Positions 46,209-55,976 are shown, counted from the stretch's first letter. The stretch: 64,000 bases of DNA from Burkholderiales bacterium (GCA_023511995.1 JAIMAL010000010.1:26006-90005), one strand, 5' to 3'. A program made the numbers and translations. Notes: generated by a model not told the origin, from the letters alone.

Positions 46209-47490
46209 GCTTGCCATCGAGGTGCCGGTGCTGGCCCGCGTGGAAGGCGAGGGGGCGCTCGAGCTTTCCATCCGCGATGGGCGCATCGAGGCGCTTCGCC
46301 TAAACATCTACGAGCCGCCGCGGCTCTTCGAGAAACTGCTGGAAGGCCGCAGCTACGAGGAGGTGCCGGATACCGTGGCCCGCATCTGCGGCATCTGCCC
46401 GGTCGCCTACCAGATGAGTGCCGTGCGTGCCATCGAATCCGCTTTCGCTGTAGAGGTCACCCCCTGGATAGCGGCCATGCGCCGCCTCTTCTATTGCGGT
46501 GAGTGGATCGAATCCCATGCCCTGCACATCCATCTCCTCGCGGCGCCGGATTTCTTCGGCTTGAACAGCGTGCTGGAGCTGGCGGAAAAGCAGCCGGAGG
46601 CGGTGCGCCGGGGCCTTGCGCTGCAGGCGCTGGGTAACGAAATCATCCGCTTTCTCGGGGCGCGGTCCGTGCATCCGGTGGGTGCCCGGCCCGGCGGCTT
46701 TCACCGTGCGCCGACCCGGGGGGAGACCTCCGCGTTGCGGGACAAACTCATCGCCGCCCTGCCCGAGGCCGAAGCCCTGGTCCGCTGGTGTGGGGCGCTG
46801 CCACTGCCGGAGGATCACCAGGATTTCGAATGTGTGAGTGTTGTCGAGCCCGGTACCTATCCCATGATGGGGGAGCGGATCATCTCCTCCCGCGGCCTTG
46901 ACATCGCGATCGCCGAATTTGCCGAGGTGTTCGAGGAACGCCAGGTGCCCCATTCCACCGCCCTGCATTGCCTGCTGCGGGGCGAGCTCTATCTGGTGGG
47001 GCCGCTGGCCCGCCTCAATCTGCACTGGTCGCGCCTGCCCGAGGCGGTGCGCAAGGTGGCGCAGGCAACGGGTGTGCGCTGGCCGTCGGACAACATGTAC
47101 CACAGCGTGGTGGCGCGGGCGGTGGAAATCCATTACGCCCTCATCGAGGCGATCCGGCTCCTCGAAGCCTATGAGGAAACCGCCGCCCCCTGGGTGCCCC
47201 TCACGCCACGCGAGGCCGAGGGGTGCGGGGCGACGGAGGCGCCGCGCGGCCTGCTGTGGCATCAGTACCGGTTCGATGCCTCAGGCCGCGTGCTGCGCGC
47301 GCGCATTGTGCCGCCAACGAGCCAGAACCAGGCGCGCATCGAGGCCGATCTCGTAGCGAATCTGACCGCCTTCGGCCTTGAGCGGGAGGAGGCCGCGCTG
47401 CGTCAGCGGGCCGAACAGGTGATCCGCAACTATGATCCCTGCATCTCCTGCGCCACCCATTTTCTGCGCCTTGAGGTCAAGCGGTCATGA
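46192..47490 (+). CDS. hydA: Group 3b-type [NiFe] hydrogenase large (alpha) subunit
   Basis: 432 residues. The L1 motif RICGIC (64-69) and the C-terminal L2 motif DPCISCATH (415-423) supply the four cysteines of the NiFe site. The nine residues after H423 are probably removed by the maturation protease encoded next. Such hydrogenases are cytoplasmic, NADP-linked and bidirectional, and some also reduce polysulfide, which would link H2, NADPH and sulfur in this organism. hyp accessory genes are not in the window. Confidence 0.95.
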   Translation: MTERRELAIEVPVLARVEGEGALELSIRDGRIEALRLNIYEPPRLFEKLLEGRSYEEVPDTVARICGICPVAYQMSAVRAIESAFAVEVTPWIAAMRRLFYCGEWIESHALHIHLLAAPDFFGLNSVLELAEKQPEAVRRGLALQALGNEIIRFLGARSVHPVGARPGGFHRAPTRGETSALRDKLIAALPEAEALVRWCGALPLPEDHQDFECVSVVEPGTYPMMGERIISSRGLDIAIAEFAEVFEERQVPHSTALHCLLRGELYLVGPLARLNLHWSRLPEAVRKVAQATGVRWPSDNMYHSVVARAVEIHYALIEAIRLLEAYEETAAPWVPLTPREAEGCGATEAPRGLLWHQYRFDASGRVLRARIVPPTSQNQARIEADLVANLTAFGLEREEAALRQRAEQVIRNYDPCISCATHFLRLEVKRS

Positions 47491-47942
47491 AGCGGGCGGT
47501 AATCTGTGTGGGTTCGCCCTTTGGCGACGACGCGCTGGGGCTTGTTGCCGCGCCCCTTATCGAGGCACGGCTTTCTCCCCTCGGGGTGCCGGTGCTGGCG
47601 TTGGATCGGCCCGGGGTGCGGCTTTTGCCGATGCTCAAGGGCATGGAGGAAGTGGTGTTCGTGGATGGGGTGAGAAGCGGTGCGCCGCCCGGGACGGTGC
47701 ATCGTTTCACGGAGGAGGCGGTGCTCGCGTGTCTTGCCCGCCATACCTCGACCCATGGCTTCGGGCTGGCGGAGGCGGTGGCCTTGAGTCGGCGTCTTGA
47801 CCAGGGGCCGGACCGCTTGTTTCTGTTTGGTATCGAAATCGGCCGCGCCGAAGGCGAGGGCCTCACGCCGGCCACGGCAGCCGCTCTGCCGCGGCTGGTG
47901 GCGGCGGTGTGCGCGGCGGTGAGGGAAGGGGAACGGCAATGA
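47487..47942 (+). CDS. Hydrogenase maturation protease
   Basis: 151 residues of the HyaD/HycI family; the N-terminal GSPFGDDALG segment carries a nickel-binding acidic residue (D14 or D15). It would cleave the C-terminal extension of the large subunit once nickel is inserted. Start overlaps the large-subunit stop by 4 nt, and the stop overlaps the next gene. Confidence 0.92.
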   Translation: MKRAVICVGSPFGDDALGLVAAPLIEARLSPLGVPVLALDRPGVRLLPMLKGMEEVVFVDGVRSGAPPGTVHRFTEEAVLACLARHTSTHGFGLAEAVALSRRLDQGPDRLFLFGIEIGRAEGEGLTPATAAALPRLVAAVCAAVREGERQ

Positions 47943-48715
47943 GGCGATGGTTGTGGCTTGTGTGGCTTTTGGCGGGCTGTGCCTTTGCGCAGGAGCGGGT
48001 CGAGGTGATTCCGTTACGCTATCGCACGGCGCAGGAGCTGATTCCCCTCATTCAGCCTCTGCTGGGGCAGACGGGGGCAGTGACCGGCCTGCAGAACAAA
48101 CTCATCGTGCGCGCCACGCCGGAGAAGCTTCTGCAGATCCGGGAAGTGGTGGCAAGCCTGGACGAAGCGCCCCGCCGGCTTTTGATTACGGTGCGCATGG
48201 GGGGCACGACGGCCGGGGAGGATGCCGGCGCGGCGGTGTCGGGGCGCATCGGGGCGGGGGGCGAAGTGGAGGCGCGGGTGTGGTCCAATCGCGCCGCCGG
48301 CGAGCGGGAGGACGAACAACGCCTACAGGTGCTGGAGGGCCACCGGGCCTTCATCCGCACCGGTGTCGCCGTGCCTTACCGCAGCCGGATCGTCACCCGC
48401 GATGCCTGGGGGCGCACCGTGGTGCAGGAGGGCACCGAGTACCGGGACGTGGACAGCGGCTTCGAAGTGGTGCCACGCCTGGCCGGAGATCGGGTCATGC
48501 TGGACATCACGCCCCGGCGCAGCCGCCTCACCGATGACCGCAGCGTGGCCGTCGAGGCCGCCGCCACGCGGGTTTCCGGCCGGCTGGGGGAGTGGATCGA
48601 GCTGGGAGGCGTGGGGACCTCGGCTGAGGCGCAGGGCCGTGGCATCGTCTATGGCACACGGACACAGGAAGAGACGGCCACCCGCATCCAGGTGAAAGTG
48701 GAGCTCCTGCCCTAG
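47939..48715 (+). CDS. Exported secretin N-domain-like protein
   Basis: 258 residues with an N-terminal signal (WLLAGCAFA, possible lipobox at Cys 14). Residues of about 22-80 match the secretin/TonB short N-domain (VIPLRYRTAQELIPLIQPLL and KLIVRATPEKLLQIREVVASLD). The C-terminal part is beta-rich, but I see no complete secretin pore domain. It may be a solitary secretin-related protein or a pilotin-like factor. It is coupled to the hydrogenase protease, though functionally probably separate. Confidence 0.8.
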   Translation: MRRWLWLVWLLAGCAFAQERVEVIPLRYRTAQELIPLIQPLLGQTGAVTGLQNKLIVRATPEKLLQIREVVASLDEAPRRLLITVRMGGTTAGEDAGAAVSGRIGAGGEVEARVWSNRAAGEREDEQRLQVLEGHRAFIRTGVAVPYRSRIVTRDAWGRTVVQEGTEYRDVDSGFEVVPRLAGDRVMLDITPRRSRLTDDRSVAVEAAATRVSGRLGEWIELGGVGTSAEAQGRGIVYGTRTQEETATRIQVKVELLP

Positions 48716-49392
48716 GGCGGGGGCGCAGGTGCGCCCAGATGAAATCCCTGCGCTTTGTGAAAACCCGCCGCCTTCGCCGCCTCCAGCATTTCCGCCGATT
48801 CGATGCCTTCCGCCACCAGCCGGTAGCCCGCATCGGCAATGAGGCGCGCCAGATCCCGCACCAGTCGCCGACGCTCGGCATCGGGCATCTGCCGGTCGGG
48901 GTCCGGCAGACCGATCAGGAAAGCGCCGCCCATGGCCGGATGGGGGCGCGGAAGGTGGGGTAGGATGGCGGCAGCGCCACTGCTGTGACCGACGAGGACG
49001 ACCACCCGGTGGCCCCGCCTGGAGAGCCATTCCGTCCAGGCGCCGACTTCGTCCACCTCCATTTCGAAGGTGTGGGTGTGCACCGCCTCGCACGGCAGGC
49101 TGCGGCGGCGGGATGACACGTTGAGCGTGAGGGTCGGGCGCAGCACGGTGTATCCCGCGCCGGCCAGCGTATCGGCGAGCGCCGCCACGGTGGCGAAATC
49201 CCGCGTCTGCAGAAAACCGTGGATGACCATCACGGCGGGCAGTCCCGCGCCCCCCGGCTGGTATTCCGCGGTGGCGAGCCTCCCGTTGGGCGCAGCCATG
49301 CGCACGACTTCGGCCGCACCAGGCGGGGCAAGGAGCAGGAGACAGACGAAAACGAGCCCCGTCACGGGTCGCTTGAGGACGAAAGCGGGCAT
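48712..49392 (-). CDS. Alpha/beta hydrolase fused to a truncated EAL-domain tail
   Basis: 226 residues with a signal peptide (about 1-27). Residues 50-170 look like an alpha/beta hydrolase with the nucleophile elbow GHSSG near residue 136. Residues of about 176-226 look instead like the C-terminal end of a cyclic-di-GMP phosphodiesterase EAL domain (LIADAGYRLVAEGIESAEM, then AQGFHLGAP). The catalytic EAL motif itself is absent, so the tail cannot be an active phosphodiesterase. The fusion may have arisen by recombination. No frameshift is visible between the parts. Confidence 0.75.
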   Translation of the reverse strand: MPAFVLKRPVTGLVFVCLLLLAPPGAAEVVRMAAPNGRLATAEYQPGGAGLPAVMVIHGFLQTRDFATVAALADTLAGAGYTVLRPTLTLNVSSRRRSLPCEAVHTHTFEMEVDEVGAWTEWLSRRGHRVVVLVGHSSGAAAILPHLPRPHPAMGGAFLIGLPDPDRQMPDAERRRLVRDLARLIADAGYRLVAEGIESAEMLEAAKAAGFHKAQGFHLGAPAPPP

Positions 49393-49568
49393 GGGGCCAG
49401 ATATTACCAGGCTTCAGTCATCCTCTCTGGATGCAATTCCCGGCCCTCAGTCCGACGGGCTGCTAGGCAAAAAGCGTGGGGAAGGGGGTACTAATAATAC
49501 CGGAGCGCCCCGATGGATTTCGTCGGGAGCGCATCTCCCGAAGAAAACAACCGGCCAGGAGGAACCCC

Positions 49569-50870
49569 ATGCTTGACAAGAACAAATGGCGTCTTAGGGT
49601 GCTCGCAGCCGCATTCGTCATTGGCGGTTGCGCGCAGACGGCAACCACCCCGAAGGCGAGCAGCCCGACGGCCACCCCGTCGCCCAGCGCGGCGACAGTG
49701 GGCACGCCGAAGAAAGTCGATGTCAAATGGCCGAGCCTGATCGTCCACCTGCATGGTGGGAACGGCAAGGCGTATCTGGTGGACCCGGCCACCGACAGTG
49801 TCGTCGCCGCCCTGGATACGGAAAAGGGGGCGGCGCTGGGGAGCACCACGCCCGACGGGCGCAAGGTCTATGTGGGTGCGGAAGCCCCGGGCAAGGAGAC
49901 GGTGACGGTGATCGATCTGGAAAAGCGCGCCGTTTCCGCGAGGATCAAGACCGGCAACCGCCCGAAACATCCCCTGGTCAGTCCCGACGGCAGGCTGGTA
50001 ATGGTCAATCACTGGGGGCTTGACGATGGCAAGCTGCGGGTGAGCTTCATCGACGTGGCGACGGACAGGGTCGTCAGGAACATCGAGCTCGATGTCGCGG
50101 GCAAGCCGGGCGGCCCGACATCGATGCACAATGCGTGGAGCTACGATTCCCGTTATGCCTTCACCGTCGATCGTGTCGACGATCACTTCGTGATCATCGA
50201 TACCCGTGACTGGTCGGTGAAGCGGATCAAGATGCCCTCGAAGCCCCATTATCCGGTGCCAAGCCCGGATGGCCGTGAAGTCTGGGTGGTGGTGGAAGGC
50301 AAGGATCGTGAGCAGAACCTGCCGGGTGCGTTGGTCTATTCCGTGGGCGGCTTCGAGAAGATCGCCGAGGTGAAAATGCCCTTAACCGGGCAAGGGGTGA
50401 TCGAGGGGCACCATGGCAACTTCACCCAGGATGGCAGGTATTTCTTCATCCTCAACCGCGGGCCGGGCAATAAGCTCGAAGGCAGCGAGGTCGCCGTCTT
50501 CGACGCCGCCACCAAGAAACTGGTGACGCGCATCGAGACCGGCTCCACCGGCATCGGCCATACCTACAACACGCCCGATGGCAGATACGCGGTGGTCACC
50601 AACTACGGCAACAACGTGGTGTCCATCATCGACAACACCCAGAACTTCAAGCTCGTCAAGAACCTCACGGTGGGCAAGGGACGGATGGGGCACATTGCCT
50701 TCACCCGCGATGGCCGCTATGGCTACCTCTCCAATGCCGGTGATGGCAATCTGCACAAACTCGACATGCAGACTTTGAGTGTCGTCAAGGAAATCAAGAC
50801 GGGGGATGCGCCCGGCGCCTCCCAGGTGCTCAACGTGTGGACCAACGTCTTTGAAGAGCTGCCCCGCTGA
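49569..50870 (+). CDS. Beta-propeller (YVTN-repeat) lipoprotein
   Basis: 433 residues from the ATG at 49,569 with AGGAGG upstream. The lipobox reads VIGGC (Cys about 20), so the mature protein is anchored at the envelope. A Thr/Pro/Ser-rich linker precedes about seven YVTN-like blades (SPDGRLVMV, TPDGRYAVV, TRDGRYGYL). It resembles periplasmic propellers of the cytochrome cd1/NirN class but has no heme motif. A hairpin at 49,524-49,540 lies in the leader. Function unknown. Confidence 0.82.
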   Translation: MLDKNKWRLRVLAAAFVIGGCAQTATTPKASSPTATPSPSAATVGTPKKVDVKWPSLIVHLHGGNGKAYLVDPATDSVVAALDTEKGAALGSTTPDGRKVYVGAEAPGKETVTVIDLEKRAVSARIKTGNRPKHPLVSPDGRLVMVNHWGLDDGKLRVSFIDVATDRVVRNIELDVAGKPGGPTSMHNAWSYDSRYAFTVDRVDDHFVIIDTRDWSVKRIKMPSKPHYPVPSPDGREVWVVVEGKDREQNLPGALVYSVGGFEKIAEVKMPLTGQGVIEGHHGNFTQDGRYFFILNRGPGNKLEGSEVAVFDAATKKLVTRIETGSTGIGHTYNTPDGRYAVVTNYGNNVVSIIDNTQNFKLVKNLTVGKGRMGHIAFTRDGRYGYLSNAGDGNLHKLDMQTLSVVKEIKTGDAPGASQVLNVWTNVFEELPR

Positions 50871-50958
50871 ATCGCTGATTCTGCCGGGGATCACGGCGGT
50901 CTTTTTCCGGGGAGAAGCCGGAGGCGGTGGGTGGCCGTGTTAGCATTGCCCCACCGCC

Positions 50959-52917
50959 ATGACCGACGTCGAGCATTTCTTTGCGCCGGATGGCCCGCTG
51001 GCGCGGGCCATCGCCGATTTCCGCTGCCGCCCGCAGCAGATCGCCATGGCGCGCCTCATCGCGCAGGCGATTGCCGACCGCGCGCGCCTTCTGGTGGAGG
51101 CGGGCACCGGCACGGGCAAGACCTTTGCCTATCTGGTGCCGGCCCTTACCCGCGGCGGCAAGGTGATCGTCTCCACTGGCACCAAGACGCTGCAGGATCA
51201 GCTTTTCCTGCGGGACATCCCCCTGTTGCGGCAAGCCCTTGGACTCCCGGTCACCGTGGCCATGCTCAAAGGGCGGGCCAACTATGTCTGCCACTATCAC
51301 CTCAAACGGGCAAAGGAGGAGGGACGTTTCCTCGACCGCCAGGATGCCCGCCATCTTCCCCGCATCGAGCGCTTTGCGCGCACCACGCAAAGCGGTGACA
51401 AGGCGGAGTGTGGCGAGGTGCCGGAAACTGCCAGCATCTGGAATTACGTCACCTCCACCCGTGACAATTGTCTCGGTGGCGACTGTCCCCACCTCCCGCA
51501 ATGCTTCGTCATGGAGGCGCGCCGGCGGGCGCTGGCCGCGGACGTGGTGGTGGTCAACCATCATCTTTTTCTTGCCGATCTGGCCCTGCGCGATGGCGGC
51601 GTCGCCGAACTGCTGCCCGTGGCGGACACCATCATCCTCGACGAGGCCCATCAGTTGCCGGAGCTTGCGGGGCTGTTCTTCGGCAGCAGTGTGAGCGGCG
51701 GCCAGCTCATGGAATTGGCGCGCGACAGCCGCGCCGAGGCGCTCGCCCATGCGGGCGGGGCGGCGCCTCTTCTTGAGGCCGCCCAGGCACTGGAAAAAGC
51801 GGTGCGGGATGTGCGACTTTGCCTGCCTCGGGAAGGCTGGCGCGCCCCCGCCACGCGGGCACTTGCGGTTGCGGATTTCGCCTTTGGGCTGGCGCGACTG
51901 GAAGCGGCGCTGGGCGAACTTAAGGCAGCGCTTGCCGCCCATGCCGATCGTGCGCCCGGGCTGGACAACTGCCGCCTGCGGGCAGAGAACCTGGGCGAGG
52001 GCGTGCGCCGCTGGCGGGAGGGGAGTGAGGCGGACGCGGTCTGCTGGGTGGAGGCGGCCACCCACGGCTTTGCCCTGCATGCTACGCCCCTTTCCGTGGC
52101 GGAGCCCTTGCGGGCGCAGATGGAAGGTCAGCCGCGGGCATGGATATTCACCTCCGCCACCCTGGCGGTGAAGGGCGATTTCAGTCACTACCAGGCGCTC
52201 ATGGGGCTTGCCGATGCGCGTACCGCCGCCTTCGACAGCCCCTTCGATTACGCGCGGCAGGCGCTGCTCTATGTCCCCACGGGGCTACCCGATCCCAACG
52301 GTCCCGATTACACCCGCGCCGTGGTGGAGGCGGCCTTGCCCCTCATCGAGGCCGCCGGCGGACGCGCCTTTTTCCTCTTCACCAGCCTGAAGGCGATGCG
52401 GGAGGCGTACGCGCTTCTGCAAGCGGCCTTCCGCGAGCGGGCACTGGATTTTCCCCTCCTCCTGCAGGGCGAAGGTTCCCGCACCGAACTCCTGGAACGC
52501 TTCCGCCGGCTGGGCAATGCCGTGCTGGTGGCCTGTCAGAGCTTCTGGGAAGGGGTCGATGTGCGGGGGGCGGCGTTGTCCCTGGTGATCATCGACCGCC
52601 TGCCCTTCTCGCCGCCGGACGATCCCGTGCTGGCCGCGCGCATCGAACGCATGAGCCGCGAGGGGCGCAATGCCTTTCTGGAGTACCAGTTGCCCAATGC
52701 CGTCATTCAGCTCAAGCAGGGGGCGGGCCGACTCATCCGCGATGAAGCCGACCGCGGCGTGCTCATGATCTGCGATCCGCGGCTCATTGACAAACCCTAC
52801 GGCCGGCGCATCTGGCAGAGTCTGCCCCCCATGCGCCGCACCCGCGACGGGAGGGAGGCCGTGGGGTTTTTCTTGAGCGGGGTGCCTGAGCGCCTGGCGC
52901 GGCCCTCGAGCCCATGA
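50959..52917 (+). CDS. DinG/YoaA-family iron-sulfur DNA helicase
   Basis: 652 residues. Walker A is EAGTGTGKT (about 47-55), the DEAH box is ILDEAHQLPEL, and four cysteines (YVCHYH, NCLGGDCPHLPQC) form the XPD-type [4Fe-4S] site. It unwinds DNA 5'-3' and helps repair. The proteobacterial YoaA subtype is likely from its length. Its stop overlaps the HIRAN gene by 4 nt. Confidence 0.92.
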   Translation: MTDVEHFFAPDGPLARAIADFRCRPQQIAMARLIAQAIADRARLLVEAGTGTGKTFAYLVPALTRGGKVIVSTGTKTLQDQLFLRDIPLLRQALGLPVTVAMLKGRANYVCHYHLKRAKEEGRFLDRQDARHLPRIERFARTTQSGDKAECGEVPETASIWNYVTSTRDNCLGGDCPHLPQCFVMEARRRALAADVVVVNHHLFLADLALRDGGVAELLPVADTIILDEAHQLPELAGLFFGSSVSGGQLMELARDSRAEALAHAGGAAPLLEAAQALEKAVRDVRLCLPREGWRAPATRALAVADFAFGLARLEAALGELKAALAAHADRAPGLDNCRLRAENLGEGVRRWREGSEADAVCWVEAATHGFALHATPLSVAEPLRAQMEGQPRAWIFTSATLAVKGDFSHYQALMGLADARTAAFDSPFDYARQALLYVPTGLPDPNGPDYTRAVVEAALPLIEAAGGRAFFLFTSLKAMREAYALLQAAFRERALDFPLLLQGEGSRTELLERFRRLGNAVLVACQSFWEGVDVRGAALSLVIIDRLPFSPPDDPVLAARIERMSREGRNAFLEYQLPNAVIQLKQGAGRLIRDEADRGVLMICDPRLIDKPYGRRIWQSLPPMRRTRDGREAVGFFLSGVPERLARPSSP

Positions 52918-53375
52918 AAGGCGCCGGTAGCGCGCAGTGGCCTCTGCGCGGCTTTTTCCCCGCCCGAAGGAGACGACACAGGCGCTCCCCGTCTGCCCTG
53001 CGCTGGCTGGTCTCGGGCCTGATGGCGCTTTGCTCCTGGATTTCGCTGCCGGCTGCTGCCGAAGTCGTCGCCCGCATGGTGCTCATGACCCTGCCGGTGG
53101 CGGGCGTGCAGTATCACGCGGGCAAAGCGGTGTGGGGGCAGTTGCGGGTGGGCGATGCCCTCACCCTGGAGCGGGAGCCGGACAATCCCTACGATCCCCG
53201 CGCGGTGCGGGTGCTGTGGCAGGGCCACATGCTGGGCTACGTGCCCCGCGCCGGCAACGAGACGGTTGCCCGCCTGCTGGATCAGGGGGTGCGCCTTGCC
53301 GGGCGCATCACCCATCTTCAGCCCGGGCGTTCCCATTGGGCACGCATCCAGTTCGAGGTGATCATCGAGCCCTGA
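52914..53375 (+). CDS. HIRAN-domain protein with apparent signal sequence
   Basis: 153 residues. The HIRAN domain spans about 60-150 (AGVQYHAG, GDALTLEREPDNPYDPRAVRV, GYVPR). HIRAN domains bind single-stranded DNA 3' ends in HLTF-type proteins. The N-terminus is very basic (to about residue 28), followed by a hydrophobic segment (WLVSGLMALCSWISLPAAA) that looks like a signal or membrane anchor. Translation coupled to the DinG-like helicase suggests a shared DNA role, which sits oddly with export. A start at the internal ATG (53,022) would leave only a short hydrophobic leader. Confidence 0.85.
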   Translation: MKGAGSAQWPLRGFFPARRRRHRRSPSALRWLVSGLMALCSWISLPAAAEVVARMVLMTLPVAGVQYHAGKAVWGQLRVGDALTLEREPDNPYDPRAVRVLWQGHMLGYVPRAGNETVARLLDQGVRLAGRITHLQPGRSHWARIQFEVIIEP

Positions 53376-53422
53376 GGCGGCGATCGGGTACAATGCGGGG
53401 CTTTGTCTTTGCCGGATTAGCT

Positions 53423-53776
53423 ATGGCTTCTGCCTTGCCCCTCATCTTCGATACCTCGCTGGAAGAGTTCGACCAGGCGGTGCTGGCTGCCTCCCACGAG
53501 ACCCCCATCCTGGTGGATTTCTGGGCGGAATGGTGTCCCCCCTGTGTGGTGCTTGCGCCCGTCCTGGAGAAGGTCGTCGCCTCCTACGGCGGCCGGGTGC
53601 GGCTGGCGAAGGTGGAGGTGGACGAAGGCGAGAACATGAAGCTTGCCGGCCGCTATGGCCTGCGGGGTTTCCCCACCGTGTTGCTGTTCGTCAACGGGGA
53701 AGAGAAGGCGCGTTTCGCCAGCGCCCGCCCCGAAGGCTGGCTGCGGGATTTTCTCGAAAAGCACGCCGGACTGTGA
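53423..53776 (+). CDS. Thioredoxin with CPPC active site
   Basis: 117 residues from the ATG at 53,423; the upstream ATG at 53,393 overlaps a TACAAT -10-like box. The thioredoxin fold has VDFWAEWCPPCVVL with C38 and C41. CPPC replaces the usual CGPC, which shifts the redox potential in some thioredoxins. No signal peptide, so cytoplasmic. A single TrxA-type gene, not linked to the dsr genes here. Confidence 0.92.
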   Translation: MASALPLIFDTSLEEFDQAVLAASHETPILVDFWAEWCPPCVVLAPVLEKVVASYGGRVRLAKVEVDEGENMKLAGRYGLRGFPTVLLFVNGEEKARFASARPEGWLRDFLEKHAGL

Positions 53777-53809
53777 GCGGGGAAAGCCCCGCCCCGGCTG
53801 CGCAAATCG

Positions 53810-53839
53810 TTAAGACAGCAGGAAAAATCCGCCTATAAT
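53810..53839 (+). promoter_or_regulatory. Sigma-70-type promoter of rhlE
   Basis: A consensus -10 TATAAT (53,834-53,839) follows a weak -35 TTAAGA at 18-nt spacing, 31 nt before the start codon. Only the -10 box is strong. Confidence 0.6.
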
Positions 53840-53870
53840 GGACGCCGCTTGCTGGCTGCGCAAACCATCC

Positions 53871-55166
53871 ATGACCTTCGAAGCACTCGGCCTTTGTCCC
53901 GAAATCCTGCGTGCCCTGGCGGAGGCGGGGTACACGGAACCGACGCCCATCCAGGCCCAGGCCATTCCCGTGGTCCTCTCCGGTCGCGACGTGATGGCGG
54001 GCGCACAAACGGGCACCGGCAAGACGGCCAGCTTCGCCCTGCCCATGCTGGAAACCCTGCGCGTTTACGCCAACACCAGCACCTCGCCGGCCCGGCATCC
54101 GGTGCGGGCCCTCATCCTCACCCCCACCCGGGAGCTTGCGGCGCAGGTGTACGAGAACGTGAAGACCTATGGCAAATATCTGCCGCTGCGGGTGGCGGTG
54201 GTCTATGGCGGCGTCAACATGGAGCCCCAGATTGCCGAGCTCATGAAGGGCGTGGAAATCCTGGTGGCGACCCCCGGCCGGCTTTTGGATCATCTGCAAA
54301 ACCGCAGTGTGAATCTGTCGCAGGTGGAGTTCCTCGTCCTGGATGAAGCCGACCGCATGCTGGATATGGGCTTCATGCCGGACATCCGGCGCATTCTCGG
54401 TCACCTGCCGGCAAGGCGGCGGACACTGCTGTTCTCTGCCACCTTTCCCGAGGAAATCAAGAAGCTGGCGCGGGAATTCCTGCGCGATCCCGTCACCATC
54501 GAAGTGGCGCGACGCAACACCACGGCGGATACGGTCATCCAGATCGCCTATCGGGTGCCCAACGAGCAGAAACGGCGGGTTCTCGTGGACATCGTGCGCA
54601 GCCGTGGCCTGCCCCAGGTGTTGGTATTTACCAATACCAAGCTGGGCGCCAACCGTTTGAGCCGGGAGCTGGAGCGGGCCGGCATCGCTGCCACCGCCAT
54701 CCATTCCGACAAGACCCAGCAGGCCCGCATGCAGGCATTGGAGGATTTCAAGGCAGGGCGGGTGACGGTGCTGGTGGCCACCGACATCGCCGCCCGGGGG
54801 CTCGATATCGACGACCTTCCCTGTGTGGTGAATTACGAGCTGCCCTTCAACCCGGAGGACTATGTCCACCGCATTGGCCGCACCGGCCGGGCGGGGGCCT
54901 CAGGGCTGGCGATTTCCCTGGTGAGCCCCGAAGAAAAGAAACTGCTGGCCGAGATCGAGAAATTCATCAGGCGGGAGCTGCCACTGGAGCCGCCTCCACC
55001 CGTGGAAGTGGGGACGAGCTCGCCGCTTTCCCCGCCCACCGCGGAAGGGGAATCCCGCCGTGCCCCGCGCATGGAGTCGCTTCCTCCCCGGCCCGGGACG
55101 AGGAAACGGGAGATCCCCGCGCTACTCCTGCCCCCACGGCAGAGTGCCGGGGAGGGCGACGACTGA
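53871..55166 (+). CDS. rhlE: DEAD-box RNA helicase, RhlE-type
   Basis: 431 residues from the ATG at 53,871 (MTFEALGL). Q-motif (TEPTPIQ), Walker [14 protein letters not shown] ([13 protein letters not shown]), SAT (LLFSATF) and HRIGRTGR are all visible. The C-terminal 60 residues are a proline/arginine-rich low-complexity tail, probably RNA-binding. RhlE-type helicases act in RNA turnover and ribosome maturation. Its 3' end overlaps the convergent mlaA gene by 45 nt. Confidence 0.94.
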   Translation: MTFEALGLCPEILRALAEAGYTEPTPIQAQAIPVVLSGRDVMAGAQTGTGKTASFALPMLETLRVYANTSTSPARHPVRALILTPTRELAAQVYENVKTYGKYLPLRVAVVYGGVNMEPQIAELMKGVEILVATPGRLLDHLQNRSVNLSQVEFLVLDEADRMLDMGFMPDIRRILGHLPARRRTLLFSATFPEEIKKLAREFLRDPVTIEVARRNTTADTVIQIAYRVPNEQKRRVLVDIVRSRGLPQVLVFTNTKLGANRLSRELERAGIAATAIHSDKTQQARMQALEDFKAGRVTVLVATDIAARGLDIDDLPCVVNYELPFNPEDYVHRIGRTGRAGASGLAISLVSPEEKKLLAEIEKFIRRELPLEPPPPVEVGTSSPLSPPTAEGESRRAPRMESLPPRPGTRKREIPALLLPPRQSAGEGDD

Positions 55167-55976
55167 TTCTTTGTTTTCCTCCCCTTGCGCTTCCGGTGCC
55201 CCGGGGGCGGGCGCTTCGGCCAAGATGGCCTGCGGCGCCTCGCTACGCGGGGCCGGGTTGGCGGGTTCCTCATCCTCGAGCTTTTCCCGCGGCGGATTGC
55301 CGTCATAGACCAGGCTGCGGCGATGCTGGATATAGGCATCGCGCAGGAAGGTGTAGGGGTCGAGGGCCGCTTCGTCCAGCACCTTCTCCGCATCCAGAAG
55401 CTGCGCCCGACGGTCGATGAAGCGCAGCACACTCAGCGTGTTGCGGGTGGGCACATGGTCGAGATTCAGCACCGGGTCGAGCCGATAGTAGGCGGCAAGC
55501 CCCACGGTGTCCCGCAGGTTGCTCGGGCCGAGGATGGGGAGCATGAGGAAGGGCCCATCGCCGATACCCCAATAGCCCAGCGTCTGGCCGAAATCCTCGT
55601 CGTGCTTTTCCAGCCCGAAGGAGGTGGCCACATCGAACAGCCCGGCAATGCCGAAGGTGGTGTTGAAGGCGACACGCGCCACGTCGGAGACCGCATCGCG
55701 GAACTTGAACTGCAAGAGGTTGTTGAGGGCGATGAGCACGTCATCGATGTTGGAGAAGAAATTGGTCACCGCAGTGCGCACGGGTTGCGGCAACACGGTC
55801 TTGTATCCCTGCGCCACCGGCTTGAGCACCGCCTTGTCCACGGCGTCGTTGAAGTGGTAGATGCCCCGGTTCAGGGGTTCCAGGGGATCGCGGGGATCGG
55901 TGGTGGCACAGCCGGCAAGGGAAAGCAGGAGGGCGCCGGCGAAGACGGCGGGCTTCAGGGAAAAACGAGGGCGCAT
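55122..55976 (-). CDS. mlaA: MlaA/VacJ outer-membrane lipoprotein
   Basis: 284 residues from the ATG at 55,976. The lipobox LSLAGC lies at about residue 23; [14 protein letters not shown] and the [15 protein letters not shown] segment are family hallmarks. With MlaBCDEF it removes misplaced phospholipid from the outer membrane. The other mla genes are not adjacent. The C-terminus is extended by a Pro/Ala/Glu-rich tail of about 50 residues, which overlaps rhlE. Confidence 0.95.
   Translation of the reverse strand: MRPRFSLKPAVFAGALLLSLAGCATTDPRDPLEPLNRGIYHFNDAVDKAVLKPVAQGYKTVLPQPVRTAVTNFFSNIDDVLIALNNLLQFKFRDAVSDVARVAFNTTFGIAGLFDVATSFGLEKHDEDFGQTLGYWGIGDGPFLMLPILGPSNLRDTVGLAAYYRLDPVLNLDHVPTRNTLSVLRFIDRRAQLLDAEKVLDEAALDPYTFLRDAYIQHRRSLVYDGNPPREKLEDEEPANPAPRSEAPQAILAEAPAPGAPEAQGEENKESVVALPGTLPWGQE

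Noticed and set aside
54548..54787. Short minus-strand frames inside rhlE and other helicase genes.
   Set aside because: No starts, motifs or conservation; shadows of the sense gene.
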